Origin: Astrocystis sublimbata
Lineage: Eukaryota > Ascomycota > Sordariomycetes > Xylariales > Xylariaceae
Assembly: GCA_022453515.1 (NCBI GenBank)
Contig: JAJNNY010000039.1
Coordinates: 186,001 to 250,000, forward strand
Reading direction: 5' to 3'
DNA length: 64,000 nucleotides
Both the position numbers and the translations under genes were made by a program. The notes beneath the pieces are model-generated. The model searched no databases. It was not told the origin of the DNA and worked only from the letters and a program-made list of their open reading frames with translations. Of the stretch, positions 25,796 to 36,443 are shown piece by piece (the first letter of the stretch is position 1; every line of letters starts with the position of its first letter).

Positions 25796-26648
25796 ATGTC
25801 GTCGATACCAACCCGCCGCATCCTAGCGAGCCGCACGTGTCTGCGCATATCCGGCCTTCGGAATGCACCCTCATGCATGCTCCGCGCCACATTCACCAGC
25901 GCTGCGACGAGAGTAGGAGCGCAGAAGCAGCAGCCGCCGTCGCAATCGCAAATAAGGCGACAGCAATGGCCAACACAACAGGGAGCAGCGAATCTGCGAG
26001 CTAGCGGCGCGCGGTGGTCGTCGATATCAGCGACCGGCCACAAGATCTGGACGTTTGAAGAGGTAGGGCTGGCTTACCTATTTTTCCCCAATTACCACTT
26101 CCCATTCCCATTCCCAACTGAACTCGTATAAAAAGAAAACCCTGAACTAATCACCCTTTCTTTTTCGCAAAACACAGATACAAGCTCTCGCCTCCCAAAA
26201 CGCCGAAAAGGCATCAAAACCCGAGGAGCAGCAAGATGAAAACGCCGAAAACGCATCAAAGCCGCAGGAGAACAACGACAACAACGACATCAAAAGCACG
26301 AACCCCATCATAGTCGACGTCCGCGAGCCGCAGGAGCTGCTGGAATCGGGCAAGATCCCGGGCGCCATCAACGTGCCCCTCCGGACGACGGCCGACGCCT
26401 GGCACATCTCCAACACGCACTTCATGAAGCGCTACGGCTTCGCGCGCCCGGACAAAGACGCCGAGCTCGTCTTCTACTGCAAGGCGGGCGTGCGCTCGCG
26501 TGCCGCCGCCGGCCTCGCCCAGGCGGCCGGCTGGACTAGCGTTGGCGAGTTCCCGGGCTCGTGGCTCGAGTGGGAGGAGAAGGGGGGCCAGGTCGAGAAG
26601 GTTGAGGAGGTCAGGAAGGACGGGAGTGAGGGGGGAGTCACGAATTGA
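25796..26648 (+). CDS. Rhodanese-domain protein, probably mitochondrial
   Basis: Two exons: 25796-26062 and 26178-26648, giving 245 aa. The start is ATG at 25796 (CGAAAATGTC). The N-terminus is rich in Arg, Ser and Ala and almost free of acid (TRRILASRTCLRI), a mitochondrial presequence pattern. A Gln/Asn/Glu/Lys-rich linker containing the near-repeat ENAEKASKPEE/ENAENASKPQE leads to a single rhodanese domain: PIIVDVREPQELLESGKIPGA, then active-site loop FYCKAGVRSRAAA with Cys at about 190, and GEFPGSWLEW. The family transfers sulfane sulfur (thiosulfate sulfurtransferase type, as in yeast Rdl1/Rdl2). The physiological acceptor cannot be told from sequence. Confidence 0.9.
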
Positions 26649-26866
26649 GTGGATTCGGACTGAAGTGGATGTATACAGGTGGTGATTGCGATGGACGTGG
26701 GTCTTTTGTCAACAGCGAAAGGAATTGAACGATGTGAAAGTCAGGGTCGTTAAGTTTTTCCGACCTCCACGTGAAACCGGTTACGTTGGGGCGAATCATC
26801 ACGAGCTGCTGCTGCTAGTGTTGTAGCTGCCGTCATAGGAATACCTGCCCTGCCCACAGGTCTTTT

Positions 26867-28711
26867 TCATTGTGGTGGTTCCCTTAGGTCCATTTGCATT
26901 TGCTGCTCCAAGACAATTTCCGTTCGACCGCGCAGTAATCTCCACGCTCGCTTGATGTATCCGCCCTCCAAGGTGTCGAGGAATACTGGGAACACCGCAT
27001 TGCTGCCCTCAGTCCACACATGCCTCCCTCGTTCTGGGACATAGGAATGCACCTGCACGTCCCTGCCGGGGATGTAGTTCCACAAGTTCCACAACAACGG
27101 CTTTCCGGGCATCACGGCGCAATAGACCGAGTTGTAATCTCCGTGCAACGTGATATCGATCTGGAGAGTGAACGGGTCCATCCGCAGCTTGTACTTAAGG
27201 GGTATCGAAACCCGACACGAGTGAGGGCGTGGAGCTAGGCGTGAGGATGGGGGTAAAGACGGTGGCTTGATAATAAGCCGTTGACAGCTGCCGCAGATCA
27301 TGACGTCGGCCGTCTCTTTCTTGAGACGAACGGTCCATATGGGATTGGCCGCGACCTCGAAGAGGACGAAGTTGTAGTATCGCGAATTCGAATGCCAGTA
27401 GCAAGATTGGGGATGAGCTTGTCCATGACGGGTGATGTAGAGCTGTTGTGTGGGCGGCATATGGAACATATGCAGCGCAACTGGACTTTTCCACGTTGCG
27501 ACTCTGGTAAAAGTGTTGTTGCATGCGTTGTCGAGCTTCCCCAGAGGTATGCACAATCGGCAGATCGAAGATCGAGTAACCTTGACTTTCTTGTCGACTC
27601 GTAAGCTCTCATTCATCCGACTGTCGATGCAATCAAGTACGGCGAAGTAATGGTTCCCTTCAAGGCTGACCAGCAAAGGAAGCTGAACTGCCAATCCGAA
27701 ATTGTTCAGGGTATACACGGAATTTACGGGGTGGCGAGAAGCGTTGGTGAGGGTAATGTGTCCATTGGTGAAAGCACTGGGCCACGGCGCCATAAGGCTT
27801 ATATGCCCCGAGTCTTTCTCAGTGTTCTCCGACGAGTCAATAGACCATGCGAAAAGGGACTGGTCAGTGGACACCTTCATGATCTCTTCTTGCAATCTCT
27901 GAAAGGCTGCTCTACCTTCACCGTACAAAAGCGGCATGTTGATGTTGAAAAGTCCGAGTAGACAGTATGCCATGTCCTCAATCCGGGTCGTCTGTCTTTT
28001 CGAGGCCCAATTCATCCGAACGGCAATGGGTTCATGTTCGTAGTCGTCCGCTGTACGAAGTACTCTGTCTTGAATGCCCGTTATATCCGAAATAACTCCT
28101 ATTATTTGCTTCTCGATAATTGCAAGACTGTCTGGGGTTTTATGTGCAAAATGTGTTAGTTCCATGGAATCACGGGGCAGCGATCTTGTCGCGCAGCGCT
28201 TCCCAATTGATCCAATGAACCGCCAGTCTCGAGATAAGAAGACCAGGCGTGTTGGGGCAATCAGCTCCTGCAGCGTCCAGCCTCTTGTGAACCATCTCGC
28301 AACCAGTAATGAGTTCCACGAATAGCCCCTGTCTCGAGTTCCAGTCGTGCCGTCGTCGATCGTGACATCGTCGAAATGGACGAAGCACCACTCGGAATTG
28401 GCGTACCATTTGAACATAGAGTTGATCGCCTCGGAGAGCTCCGAGCTACTTGTTTTTTCAATGCAGACGGTATCGATCCAGACATAATCAAGGCCAAAGT
28501 CCTTCGCCAAATGGGCCGCGTCGATGACTTTAGCACAACCTGGCTTTTCAAAAGACTGCGCAGGATATCTCAAATTGACGTATTCCAGAAACGACATCTC
28601 TTCACTGCCCCAGGTATGAGAAACGATGGCGTAAGGGGGAGGGTCTGTACCCATGAATTCCTCAATCCTATAAGAATGAACATTTACCAGTCGCATATTG
28701 AAAATAGACAC
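26867..28711 (-). CDS. HET-domain protein (heterokaryon incompatibility type)
   Basis: A single 614-aa frame. The HET domain occupies about residues 25-290: YAIVSHTWG, then DFGLDYVWIDTVCI, INSMFKWYANS, and RWFTRGWTLQELIAP. IEDMAYCLLGLFNINMPLLYGEGRAAF is the typical ending of the HET-D/HET-E class. The C-terminal half shows no NACHT, ankyrin or WD repeats, so a partner domain is not recognised. HET proteins mediate non-self recognition and cell death after fusion of unlike hyphae, but many paralogs have no known role. An alternative start at Met6 (MRLVNVHSYRIEEF) is the more family-like one. No introns are needed. Confidence 0.92.
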   Translation of the reverse strand: MSIFNMRLVNVHSYRIEEFMGTDPPPYAIVSHTWGSEEMSFLEYVNLRYPAQSFEKPGCAKVIDAAHLAKDFGLDYVWIDTVCIEKTSSSELSEAINSMFKWYANSEWCFVHFDDVTIDDGTTGTRDRGYSWNSLLVARWFTRGWTLQELIAPTRLVFLSRDWRFIGSIGKRCATRSLPRDSMELTHFAHKTPDSLAIIEKQIIGVISDITGIQDRVLRTADDYEHEPIAVRMNWASKRQTTRIEDMAYCLLGLFNINMPLLYGEGRAAFQRLQEEIMKVSTDQSLFAWSIDSSENTEKDSGHISLMAPWPSAFTNGHITLTNASRHPVNSVYTLNNFGLAVQLPLLVSLEGNHYFAVLDCIDSRMNESLRVDKKVKVTRSSICRLCIPLGKLDNACNNTFTRVATWKSPVALHMFHMPPTQQLYITRHGQAHPQSCYWHSNSRYYNFVLFEVAANPIWTVRLKKETADVMICGSCQRLIIKPPSLPPSSRLAPRPHSCRVSIPLKYKLRMDPFTLQIDITLHGDYNSVYCAVMPGKPLLWNLWNYIPGRDVQVHSYVPERGRHVWTEGSNAVFPVFLDTLEGGYIKRAWRLLRGRTEIVLEQQMQMDLREPPQ

Positions 28712-29565
28712 CGGACAAAATAAGGGTGGGAGTTGAAGCTTGCAATCGATTTCCTAACAATTGACTAGAAATATTTGTAGTATGACAGCCTGCTAGAAAA
28801 GAATATTGGGATGATAACGTTAGCTGACGTTGCGTTGTTTGCCCTAATTGGGGCTCAGTAATATCACAGCCTCCAATGCCAGTGAGTCAGGGTTCGCCAC
28901 GGTAGCCTACCTGAGGTGACACTGACAGTATGATCAACGAATCACAGTAGATTCTTCTAAGCTCATGATCTCATGCATAATACACCGAACCGCGTCCCGC
29001 TCTGCAATCAACCTACAACATGGTCGTTTGATTTGTTTCCAAGCCGATTGCAGGCGAGGCAGGTACCGAGACCTCCCATCACATGCGATAAAAACGCAGG
29101 GCAGCGTTAACTATAGCTGCGTAATATGATAGGTTGCGAAGTGAGGCATTGAACTGAGTTGTAAGTATTGATCTCATCAAAAAGGTGGATGTAAAAGAGA
29201 AAGAATGGCCTGACAGCAGCCCTGAGGGGGAGGAGGGGGGTCATTGATGTTCATTGTGCCTCGTACCTGCCCATGCACAACAGCATCGCGCCTTCGAATC
29301 GAAGCAGGTAGCTCTGTTGGATACCTAGATCATTCAGTCCTTCGAGTTGATCCCATTGTCCCAGTTCCTATAAAACTTCAACAGCTTTCGCAAATCTGAT
29401 TGTTGCTGCATACATACGAGTTGGCATGCAAATAATGTTACAATGGGAAAAAGGGGTATCTCATTCTGTGCTTCTTGTTGTCAATCTATAGCGAGACATC
29501 TACGTCAAAAACAAGAATTTTGTCAGGTCTTTGTAAACGGAGCCCCCTCACTCTAATCAGCCTGT
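28712..29565. other. Intergenic, 5' of HET gene and 3' of ASK1
   Basis: No gene is seen. A GGGGGAGGAGGGGGG tract lies near 29226-29240. Confidence 0.5.
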
Positions 29566-31273
29566 CTAAAACGAATCATCAAGAATATCATGCGACATCT
29601 TGACCATAGTAGGGCTATGCTCCGACTCCTCAGGTTCCGCGCCCGCAGTGATGAGGATATCGTCGACAATGCGACGACTCGCTTCTCGCGCTATTTTCAA
29701 CATCATCGTCAGCTGCTTGCGCTTTTCACATACAAGACTTAGGGGTTGAACACTGAGGGACAGAGTGGGAAAAAAACAAGAAAATGATAAGCGAAACAAA
29801 CATGAGAAATGAAAGCACCTACCAGGCGTCTGCAAAAGCTTGCTAGGCGGCAACGCGAAATGGATCGTCTTGGGAGGACTCATGCCGCCAAAAACACTAT
29901 CCTCAAACTCATCCTCATCGCTCTCCCAGGTAATCTCATCACGCTCTTTCCCCTTCCCCTTCCCATCTCCATCAAGACCCCTCTCCTCCTCCCTCGCCCT
30001 CTCATCCGCAAAGATATCCCTCTTCTTACTCGTCGCAGGCGTCTGCACACTAACCCCCGGCGTCCTCGGGCCCGCACCCACCCCACGTCCCCTCGCGGCC
30101 TTCAGCGGCGACATATACAAATCGCTCCTAAGCTTCGGCACCGCCATCTCGGGCGAACTCATAGGCGAGTCCGCCCACAGGGCTCGTCTCGTACGATCCT
30201 CCTCGGGCTCCTCCTCAGTCTCATCCCTTTTCTTAACCGGCGACCTTCCCCTCCCTGCACGATGCGGCAGCGCGACGTTCTTGAGCGGCGTAGCCTGCAG
30301 GCGATACGTCTTATCTAGCACCCTGTGCAGCAGCGGGTCTTTCACCTTCGGCGTAGGCTCTTCAAGGACAAACGACGAAGACCGCCCCGTCATCGACATA
30401 TCCGGAAGTCTCGTCGTGTGGTACGTAGGTAATTGCGCCGTCGCCTCGCCCAGGCCATCATTATCATCTGAGTCTGAGTCCACGCCCTGGTCTTCCTTAA
30501 AGACGGCGTCGCTCTTGAGCTCGCGGCGCAGGTCCTGGTACGGCGAGCCGAAGCCGGCGAATTGCGGCTGCTTCCCCTTCTGCTTCTGCTTCGAGGCAGT
30601 GAAGGATTTTGTCGACTTCGAGGATAGGGGCGCGGCGCGCGGCGTGCTGCCGGTTATGGTGATGTCTTCTTCTTCGCCGAGGAGCGAGTCTTGCGTGTCG
30701 TCGTGTTGGTGGTGGTGGTGGTGCTCGGATGTGGATTCTTCGCCTGTTGCGTCTTCGGATTGGGTCGTGTCGTAGTCGAAGGGCGTCTCATCAAGAGCTG
30801 TGGTCTCGTCCTGCTGTGCTGTCGATTCGCCTTCGCCTGCTAGCTCTTCGTAGCCTGAGAGAGATACGTTGGCGGATGCTTCGAAGAATTGTTTCCAGAA
30901 CTACATTTTGGTACCTTGATTAGCTAGCTGTGCGAGCTCATCGCACATTGTGAAGTCGGGACGGAGGGAAGTAGTGGTGGTAGTGGAGGGAGGGAACGCA
31001 CAGTTGAAGCCTCCCAGACGTTCTTGGAGTGCTCGCCATATTGCTCGACGAGGGGAAGGACGCTAGTTGTGACGATGCGGTGTGCCTTGCTGAAGTTGTG
31101 GTCGATTTCTGAAAAGCTGCAATTAGCACATCATCGCAAAGGCTATATCTGCTACAGCTGCAGCTCAAAATGGTAAACATACCTTGTAGCGTCAGTGTAA
31201 TAGACTGCTCTAATCTTTCCAGCTCCTCTGTCAGTGTGAGAGGTCTTCCCGACGAAGACACAGATCGAGACAT
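29566..31273 (-). CDS. ASK1: DASH/Dam1 complex subunit Ask1
   Basis: Four exons: 31183-31273, 31002-31108, 29823-30900 and 29566-29690, giving 466 aa. The conserved N-terminus reads RPLTLTEELERLEQSITLTLQ, EIDHNFSKAHRIVTTSVLPL, VEQYGEHSKNVWEAS and FWKQFFEASANVSLSGYEE across the first two splice junctions, the hallmark of Ask1. Ask1 is part of the ring-forming DASH complex that couples kinetochores to spindle microtubules and is a Cdk target. The long middle part is acidic, Ser/Pro-rich and low complexity (with HHHHHQH), and contains SP/TP sites such as ADSPMSSPEM. The last intron (29691-29822) uses donor GTAGGT and branch GCTGAC; the final exon reads AREASRRIVDDILITAG. Not splicing it would insert a hydrophobic segment foreign to the family. 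Confidence 0.92.
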
Positions 31274-31581
31274 CGCAGCGGTCTAAAAGGGTTGTTGCGG
31301 TTTAAGATGGACGGCGGTTTAAGAGAGGGAGAAAATATACCCCACATGTAGTCAACAGCTTAGGTTGGCGGGGTACGGGGAATTTGGGCAGGCAATGAAG
31401 TCGCGTCCTGGACACGCGATGCGGGGCAACTCCCACTTCAGTGTTACCCACAGATCTCACCACTTATAACACCTAACCTCATCTTGATTGTTACCGCAAC
31501 AAACCACAATAAGAATGACAGAGTAGCTCATTTGCATTATTGTTTCCATATATAAAGCTGAGGGGTATCATTGAAACAAAA
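31274..31581. other. Short intergenic spacer between ASK1 start and gamma-tubulin-complex gene stop
   Basis: About 308 bases between two minus-strand genes. It must contain the ASK1 promoter and the 3' end of the upstream gene. No further feature is seen. Confidence 0.5.
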
Positions 31582-34464
31582 TCAAAACCTAGGCCGGGAA
31601 TAATACCCCAGCATATCCAGACTGACCAAAAGCCTATCAATTGTATGCGCCTCTCCACCCTCCCCCTTTCCCCCACCATCATCATCCCTCTTGGCTGATT
31701 TACCCCCCTTCCCACCCTTCTCGCTCATCCCAAGACAAACAGTCACAAAAACACCGACTTTCTTCCTAAAACTCTGATACAACTCCCTTATAACGACTTC
31801 GCTTGCATCACCATCGACCTTCCCACCCACCTCCAACTGCACCTGTCTCGCGAACTTCAACACCAACCTAAAGATATCCTCCAGCAGCACGAGGACAGGC
31901 TGCTGTCTCTTGCGCAAAAGCAGCGTAGTCATGATGCGGTCTAGCATTTTCTCATGCTCATCACGGACCTCGTCGGGACTTATGACGCGCGCATCCTCGA
32001 CATTCATATCCGCATCAGCGCGCGCCAGCTCAGCCTGCACCCCGTCAAGCCAATTCTCAAAGCGCGTCCACTGCGCCTGTATCCCCGTATCGAAGAGGTA
32101 AGTCGCGACGCTCTGCACGAGGTTCTGCGCCTCGAACCGGAACCGCAGCCACGCCTCGCCTGGATCGCGGCCGTCGCGCTCCATCTTCGACGTGTGCCGC
32201 GAGAGCTGGCCCACGACGTATAGCATGCGCAGCACGCGGAGGAGCAGCTTGAAGATCCGGTCATACTTCATTAATATGGGCGTTGTTATGATCGGCGAGA
32301 GCGGCGCCGGTGTTTTGTATGCTAGGCGTAAGAAGTCGAGCGCTTCGAGCGAAGTGGGGTCGATGCATTTGTTGATCTCCTCGGGCGAGAGGTCGCGTAA
32401 GGCAAAGCTGAGATCCCCAGGTAGATGCGAGTGTTCGGATCCCAGCGGCTTCGAGTCTTGGAGTGTAGCTGGTAGATATGTGTCGCTGAGCACGCCCATC
32501 AGTGCGAGCCGTAGCTCCGAGCTGGCAGGCGGCCAGGTGTCGCGACCACTCATGCGAAGGCCCATCGTACCCCCATTAAGGGCAACGCCGGCCTGGCGCT
32601 CGGCTGTCTCGAGGTCTGGGTCGAACAGGGCGTGGGTCAGCCGGCTGCAGAACATGCCGTTGCCAAGAAGTTGGAATTCTTTCTGAACTCGCAGATGCTC
32701 TCTTAGGTCGTGAGTGTTGAAGAGTAGTTTCATGTATTCGCGATTGATTAGTCTTGCCTGTGACACGACAAGCGGACCGAACGAGTGCAGGGGGATAAGC
32801 GACCAGTGTAGACCAAAGTCGGAAGCATCTTTTTCAAGATGTTCATCTTCATGATATAGACATTTTTCTAACAAGATTGATAGCACATCCTGAGTGACTG
32901 CGATAGGTGGTGCCTGATCCAATGCCTGAATAGATGCTAGGAGCTGCTTCTCGAGATGAGTGCCATCGTTGCCAAAGACTCGTAGCATGCTCTGTTCTGC
33001 CGCCAGAAGTCCATCTTCGACCTCGGGTTGGATGATATCTTCGGCTGGTGTACGAAGAACAGCCCGTAACATGTCTTTCTCATATCGATTTGCTTCATTT
33101 CGTACGGTTTCAATTGACGTCCAATCGAACAACCACTTCATCTCAGGCGGTCTCTTTGATGCAACAAGACCAGTATGACATAAAAGATGGCCTGGGTGAT
33201 GCTCGCGAAGCAGCCGTAGAGTCTTGCCAGTCTCGAACAAGACCAGCGCAACATCAGGCGGAACGAAACTCGGCATACGAGTCTCGTCAAGCACATACTC
33301 GCGCTCATCTGTCTCGAAGCCGAAATCGTCGACCTTGGTGACATTTTGCACCTTGACAAAGCCCTTCCCCAGGCTGTTCTTATCCAGCAGTATACCCTCC
33401 TCTGCTTTGACGCCGATCCACTTCTCGGCAAAGTCCGTCCAAGGCTCCGTGACCCGTGAAAGTACCTCGCACATAAGAGCGCGCAGCAACGAACGTTCGT
33501 TCTCCAGCTTCTCAGTCTCGGTGTATATGTGCGACAGGACCTGTTCGTCGGTCCGCATCCGGGACACACTGCGGACAAGGTCGCGTAGATATAGCAGCAT
33601 GGATTCGAGTGGCTCGACCAGCGACTGCAGCTGTAGCAGAGACCTCACACCTGCCCCACGCTGGCCAAACTGTTGCTGTATGGCGAGGAGCAGGACATCA
33701 ACGGCTTTGGCTAGGGCTACCTTGGAGGCAATAGGCCTTGCCCTATACGCAAGCTGCACATAAGACGACAGAAACCGCGTGGTTGTGCCAGACTTGAGAC
33801 AAGAGTCCTGTAAGCCCTGGATGATTTCAGTAGAGTAACCTGATATCCTCATGTTCCCCTCTGCTGGGACGAAGGAGCCTTTCTTGGCATCCCATTCGAA
33901 GAACACCGAGCCGCGTCCGAGGGTCAAGGCAAGCAGTGCCGCCAAATATGGATTGCTTTGGATGACGAGGTGGCCCGTGCTGCCAAGTCGTAGAGGGTCA
34001 TGCTCGTCATTGAGAGCAGCGTCGTAGAGCAAAGGCCCGGCTTCCGTTATGAAGAGGGGAGCGGCCTGTGGGATGTCGGGAAACGAGAAAGCCTCCCATG
34101 TCTTGCACTCTGCATTGGCAGCCGGCTGGTCGTCTCCCTTGTGCCATAGACCATCTATGATATCGAGATCAGGCAGAGATGTGTTGTGGAGTGGTTCGGA
34201 GATTTGAGAGGGATCATCATCCTCTGCATGGCCATTCAGGTCCGGAAGAGCGAGTGCATCAGGAATAGTGAAGAACTCATGAGTCGGTGTATGGGAAGGC
34301 TCTCGTAGAGAGCTGATGATGTCGTAGCTGGTCTGGCTAGCAGCAGCCTCGACCACGTCTAAGCTGAAGAACTGGCCGTGGGGCTTGGATGGCAGGTCTG
34401 GCCATTTTGAAGACAGACGGTAGTCGGGGAATGCGAAAACAGTGGCAGGCTCCTCATCTGCCAT
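31582..34464 (-). CDS. Spc97/Spc98-family gamma-tubulin complex component (GCP5/GCP6-like)
   Basis: An uninterrupted 960-aa frame. The order of segments fits the GRIP1-GRIP2 architecture: IIQGLQDSCLKSGTTTRFLSS and AYRARPIASKVALAKAVD in the first half, EVLSRVTEPWTDFAEKWIG, then REHLRVQKEFQLLGNGMFCSRLTHALF (start of GRIP2). LRMLYVVGQLSRHTSKM and YLFDTGIQAQWTRFENWL follow near the end. Members form the gamma-tubulin ring complex that nucleates microtubules at spindle pole bodies. The long, divergent N-terminus and weak GRIP1 fit the accessory GCP5/GCP6 (S. pombe Alp16-like) class better than GCP2/GCP3, but the subtype is inference. The C-terminus has a Lys/Gly/Asp-rich disordered insertion (KGGKGGKSAKRDDDGGGKGE). 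Confidence 0.8.
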   Translation of the reverse strand: MADEEPATVFAFPDYRLSSKWPDLPSKPHGQFFSLDVVEAAASQTSYDIISSLREPSHTPTHEFFTIPDALALPDLNGHAEDDDPSQISEPLHNTSLPDLDIIDGLWHKGDDQPAANAECKTWEAFSFPDIPQAAPLFITEAGPLLYDAALNDEHDPLRLGSTGHLVIQSNPYLAALLALTLGRGSVFFEWDAKKGSFVPAEGNMRISGYSTEIIQGLQDSCLKSGTTTRFLSSYVQLAYRARPIASKVALAKAVDVLLLAIQQQFGQRGAGVRSLLQLQSLVEPLESMLLYLRDLVRSVSRMRTDEQVLSHIYTETEKLENERSLLRALMCEVLSRVTEPWTDFAEKWIGVKAEEGILLDKNSLGKGFVKVQNVTKVDDFGFETDEREYVLDETRMPSFVPPDVALVLFETGKTLRLLREHHPGHLLCHTGLVASKRPPEMKWLFDWTSIETVRNEANRYEKDMLRAVLRTPAEDIIQPEVEDGLLAAEQSMLRVFGNDGTHLEKQLLASIQALDQAPPIAVTQDVLSILLEKCLYHEDEHLEKDASDFGLHWSLIPLHSFGPLVVSQARLINREYMKLLFNTHDLREHLRVQKEFQLLGNGMFCSRLTHALFDPDLETAERQAGVALNGGTMGLRMSGRDTWPPASSELRLALMGVLSDTYLPATLQDSKPLGSEHSHLPGDLSFALRDLSPEEINKCIDPTSLEALDFLRLAYKTPAPLSPIITTPILMKYDRIFKLLLRVLRMLYVVGQLSRHTSKMERDGRDPGEAWLRFRFEAQNLVQSVATYLFDTGIQAQWTRFENWLDGVQAELARADADMNVEDARVISPDEVRDEHEKMLDRIMTTLLLRKRQQPVLVLLEDIFRLVLKFARQVQLEVGGKVDGDASEVVIRELYQSFRKKVGVFVTVCLGMSEKGGKGGKSAKRDDDGGGKGEGGEAHTIDRLLVSLDMLGYYSRPRF

Positions 34465-35211
34465 TTCTGGGACGGCTTCTCAGGAGTGGCATCATTTGCC
34501 CTCACGAAATCGACAATCGCATGGAAGAAAGTGCAGTCAGTTGTTGCGTGTAAGTTGTTCGGCTTCAACTGTGGCGCAGCTTGAGTGAAGCAATGATCGG
34601 GGTGGCTCGGGTGGGTCGCGAACGCGGCCAACACGCGACCGCGCCACAGGTGCTCTCAGTGAGTCGCGCCTGCCCCGCGATCGCCGAGCTACAGAAGCTA
34701 CTCGTACCTAGATACATGTAGCTACCTGTTTCCCTGCCGAGCTGCCAAGCCTGAGCATTTTAGGTACATACCTGTACGGCTAAGGTACGGGTAGCATGCA
34801 TAGAGCTTGCCAAAGCTGCCAGTGGCTCACATGTGATGGACGACAAACATACATGTAACCTTGGAACATCTCTCTTGACAACAATTCCGCCCTCTCACCT
34901 TCGTTTGCTTCCTCGGGTGTATTTACAACAACACACACATTAAGCATCCATTGCGACATAATTTCTGTCATTACCAATCTTCTAATATTGCCGTTTTCCT
35001 AAAGCCCAAGATGCGTAGCTAGGAGGGAACGCATTGCAACCATCCGCCGTCGCCTGGAAGCCTTCACTTTCCCATTTTTCGCCTCAGACGGGTCAGCAAT
35101 CCTACACCACACGTCGACATCAACCCCAACAACAAAGAACTTGCATCCATTGAACATCGGCAGACATCCAGAAGCACCGTGCCCGTTGCGACAGCCACCA
35201 ATTGGCCCACC
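34465..35211. promoter_or_regulatory. Divergent promoter region (gamma-tubulin-complex gene / EAF7)
   Basis: 747 bases between two divergently transcribed genes. Contains TACCTAGATACATGTA-like microsatellite sequence near 34705-34770. No specific factor site is recognised. Confidence 0.45.
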
Positions 35212-36428
35212 ATGCCACCGAAACGCAAATCCAAGGCCGCCGAGGTGTCCACGCCCAAGGCCTCTGTAACGCCAGCCCGTGACGAAGATGCCATGGACAT
35301 CAGCAGTCCGAGGGGCACCCCTCGCGCCGCCGACACCCCCGTAGCCGGCAAGCCCAACCACCCGCTCGAGTCCGAGGTCCTCGGAGACCCTTGGAGCGAG
35401 GACCAGATCTCGTCGCTCTTCAAGGCCATCATGAGGTGGAAGCCCTCAGGTATGCATGTAGTCTTTGCTCCAAATATTGCCTATATCTTCTCTGCCCTTT
35501 GCTTAACCTGTTACTGACAACTGAGCTGCTGTCCACAGGGATGCACAAGCACTTCCGAGTAATTGCAATATCTGAACATCTACGTAACCACGGCTTCGAC
35601 CCCGATGTCGAGACACACACGCGGATCCCGGGTATCTGGACGAAACTGCGCCAGTTCTTCAACATGGACATGATTGACGAGCGCGACAATTCGTTCGACT
35701 CGCTGCACTCCAACGAAACGTCGTCCGATGACGACGGCAGCAATAGCATCTACAACAGCTTCGACCTGCCGCCCGATGAGTTCCACGACCTCATGTGGAC
35801 GCGTGCCGCCGCGACGGTGGAGGAGCCGGACAATTGGGATGATGTTGAGGATACTACTGCTGCTACAAAAGACAGTGCTACGACGGGAAAGAGGCAACCG
35901 CAGACACGCAAGAGGAAGAGAGGCGAGGCAGCCGAAACTGCGAGTGTCGCGGGCACCGCTAAGACGCAGCGCTCGAGCACCGTCGATGACACGGATCAGG
36001 AGACGCCTGCCGTAAGCAGCCCCGTGAGTCGCAGCGCAAGGGGCGCGAGGTCGCAGAAGCGGGCTGCGGCGAAGGCGAAGACGGAGAGTGTTGCCTCTGA
36101 GCGTGATAAGGACGAGGAACAAGAGGAACAAGAGGAAGACGAAGGGGGAGAAGAAGAAGGGGAAGACGACGACGAGGACGGAAAGGAAGATGAAGAGGAT
36201 GAAGGGGATGAAGAGGAAAAGGAGGACGACGAGGAAGAGAGCGATGATGATGAAGAGGATGAAGACAACAGCACTAGCAGTGAGGAAGAAGACGAGGAAG
36301 AAGATGAAGAAGAGGAGCAAGAGAAGCAAGAGAAGGAGGCGCCTGCCACTAGATCGGGCCGAGGCGGCGCGGCAAGAGGGCGGGGGAGAGGCAGAGGAAG
36401 ACCGAAGGGCGGGAGGAAGAAGAATTAG
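35212..36428 (+). CDS. EAF7: NuA4 histone acetyltransferase subunit Eaf7
   Basis: Two exons: 35212-35449 and 35539-36428, giving 375 aa. The conserved CT20/MRGBP-type domain reads WSEDQISSLFKAIMRWKPSGMHKHF, then ISEHLRNHGFDPDVETHTRI, GIWTKLRQFFNMDMIDERDN and FDLPPDEFHDLMW. Eaf7 partners Eaf3/Eaf5 in NuA4 and acts in transcription. The rest is disordered: a basic RKRKRGE stretch, a very acidic Glu/Asp run of over 90 residues (about 36110-36330), then a GRGGAARGRGRGRGRPKGG tail ending KKN before TAG at 36426-36428. The start MPPKRKSK follows a clean leader. The acidic run produces long Ser-, Lys- or Val/Phe-rich shadow frames that are not genes. The sequence after the TAG stays open in the same frame (next entry). 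Confidence 0.93.
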
Positions 36429-36443
36429 GGGGAAACATCGTCT

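Noticed and set aside
29809..30775. Plus-strand frames of 169 and 311 codons
   Set aside because: They are antisense to ASK1, whose conserved protein and splicing are clear.
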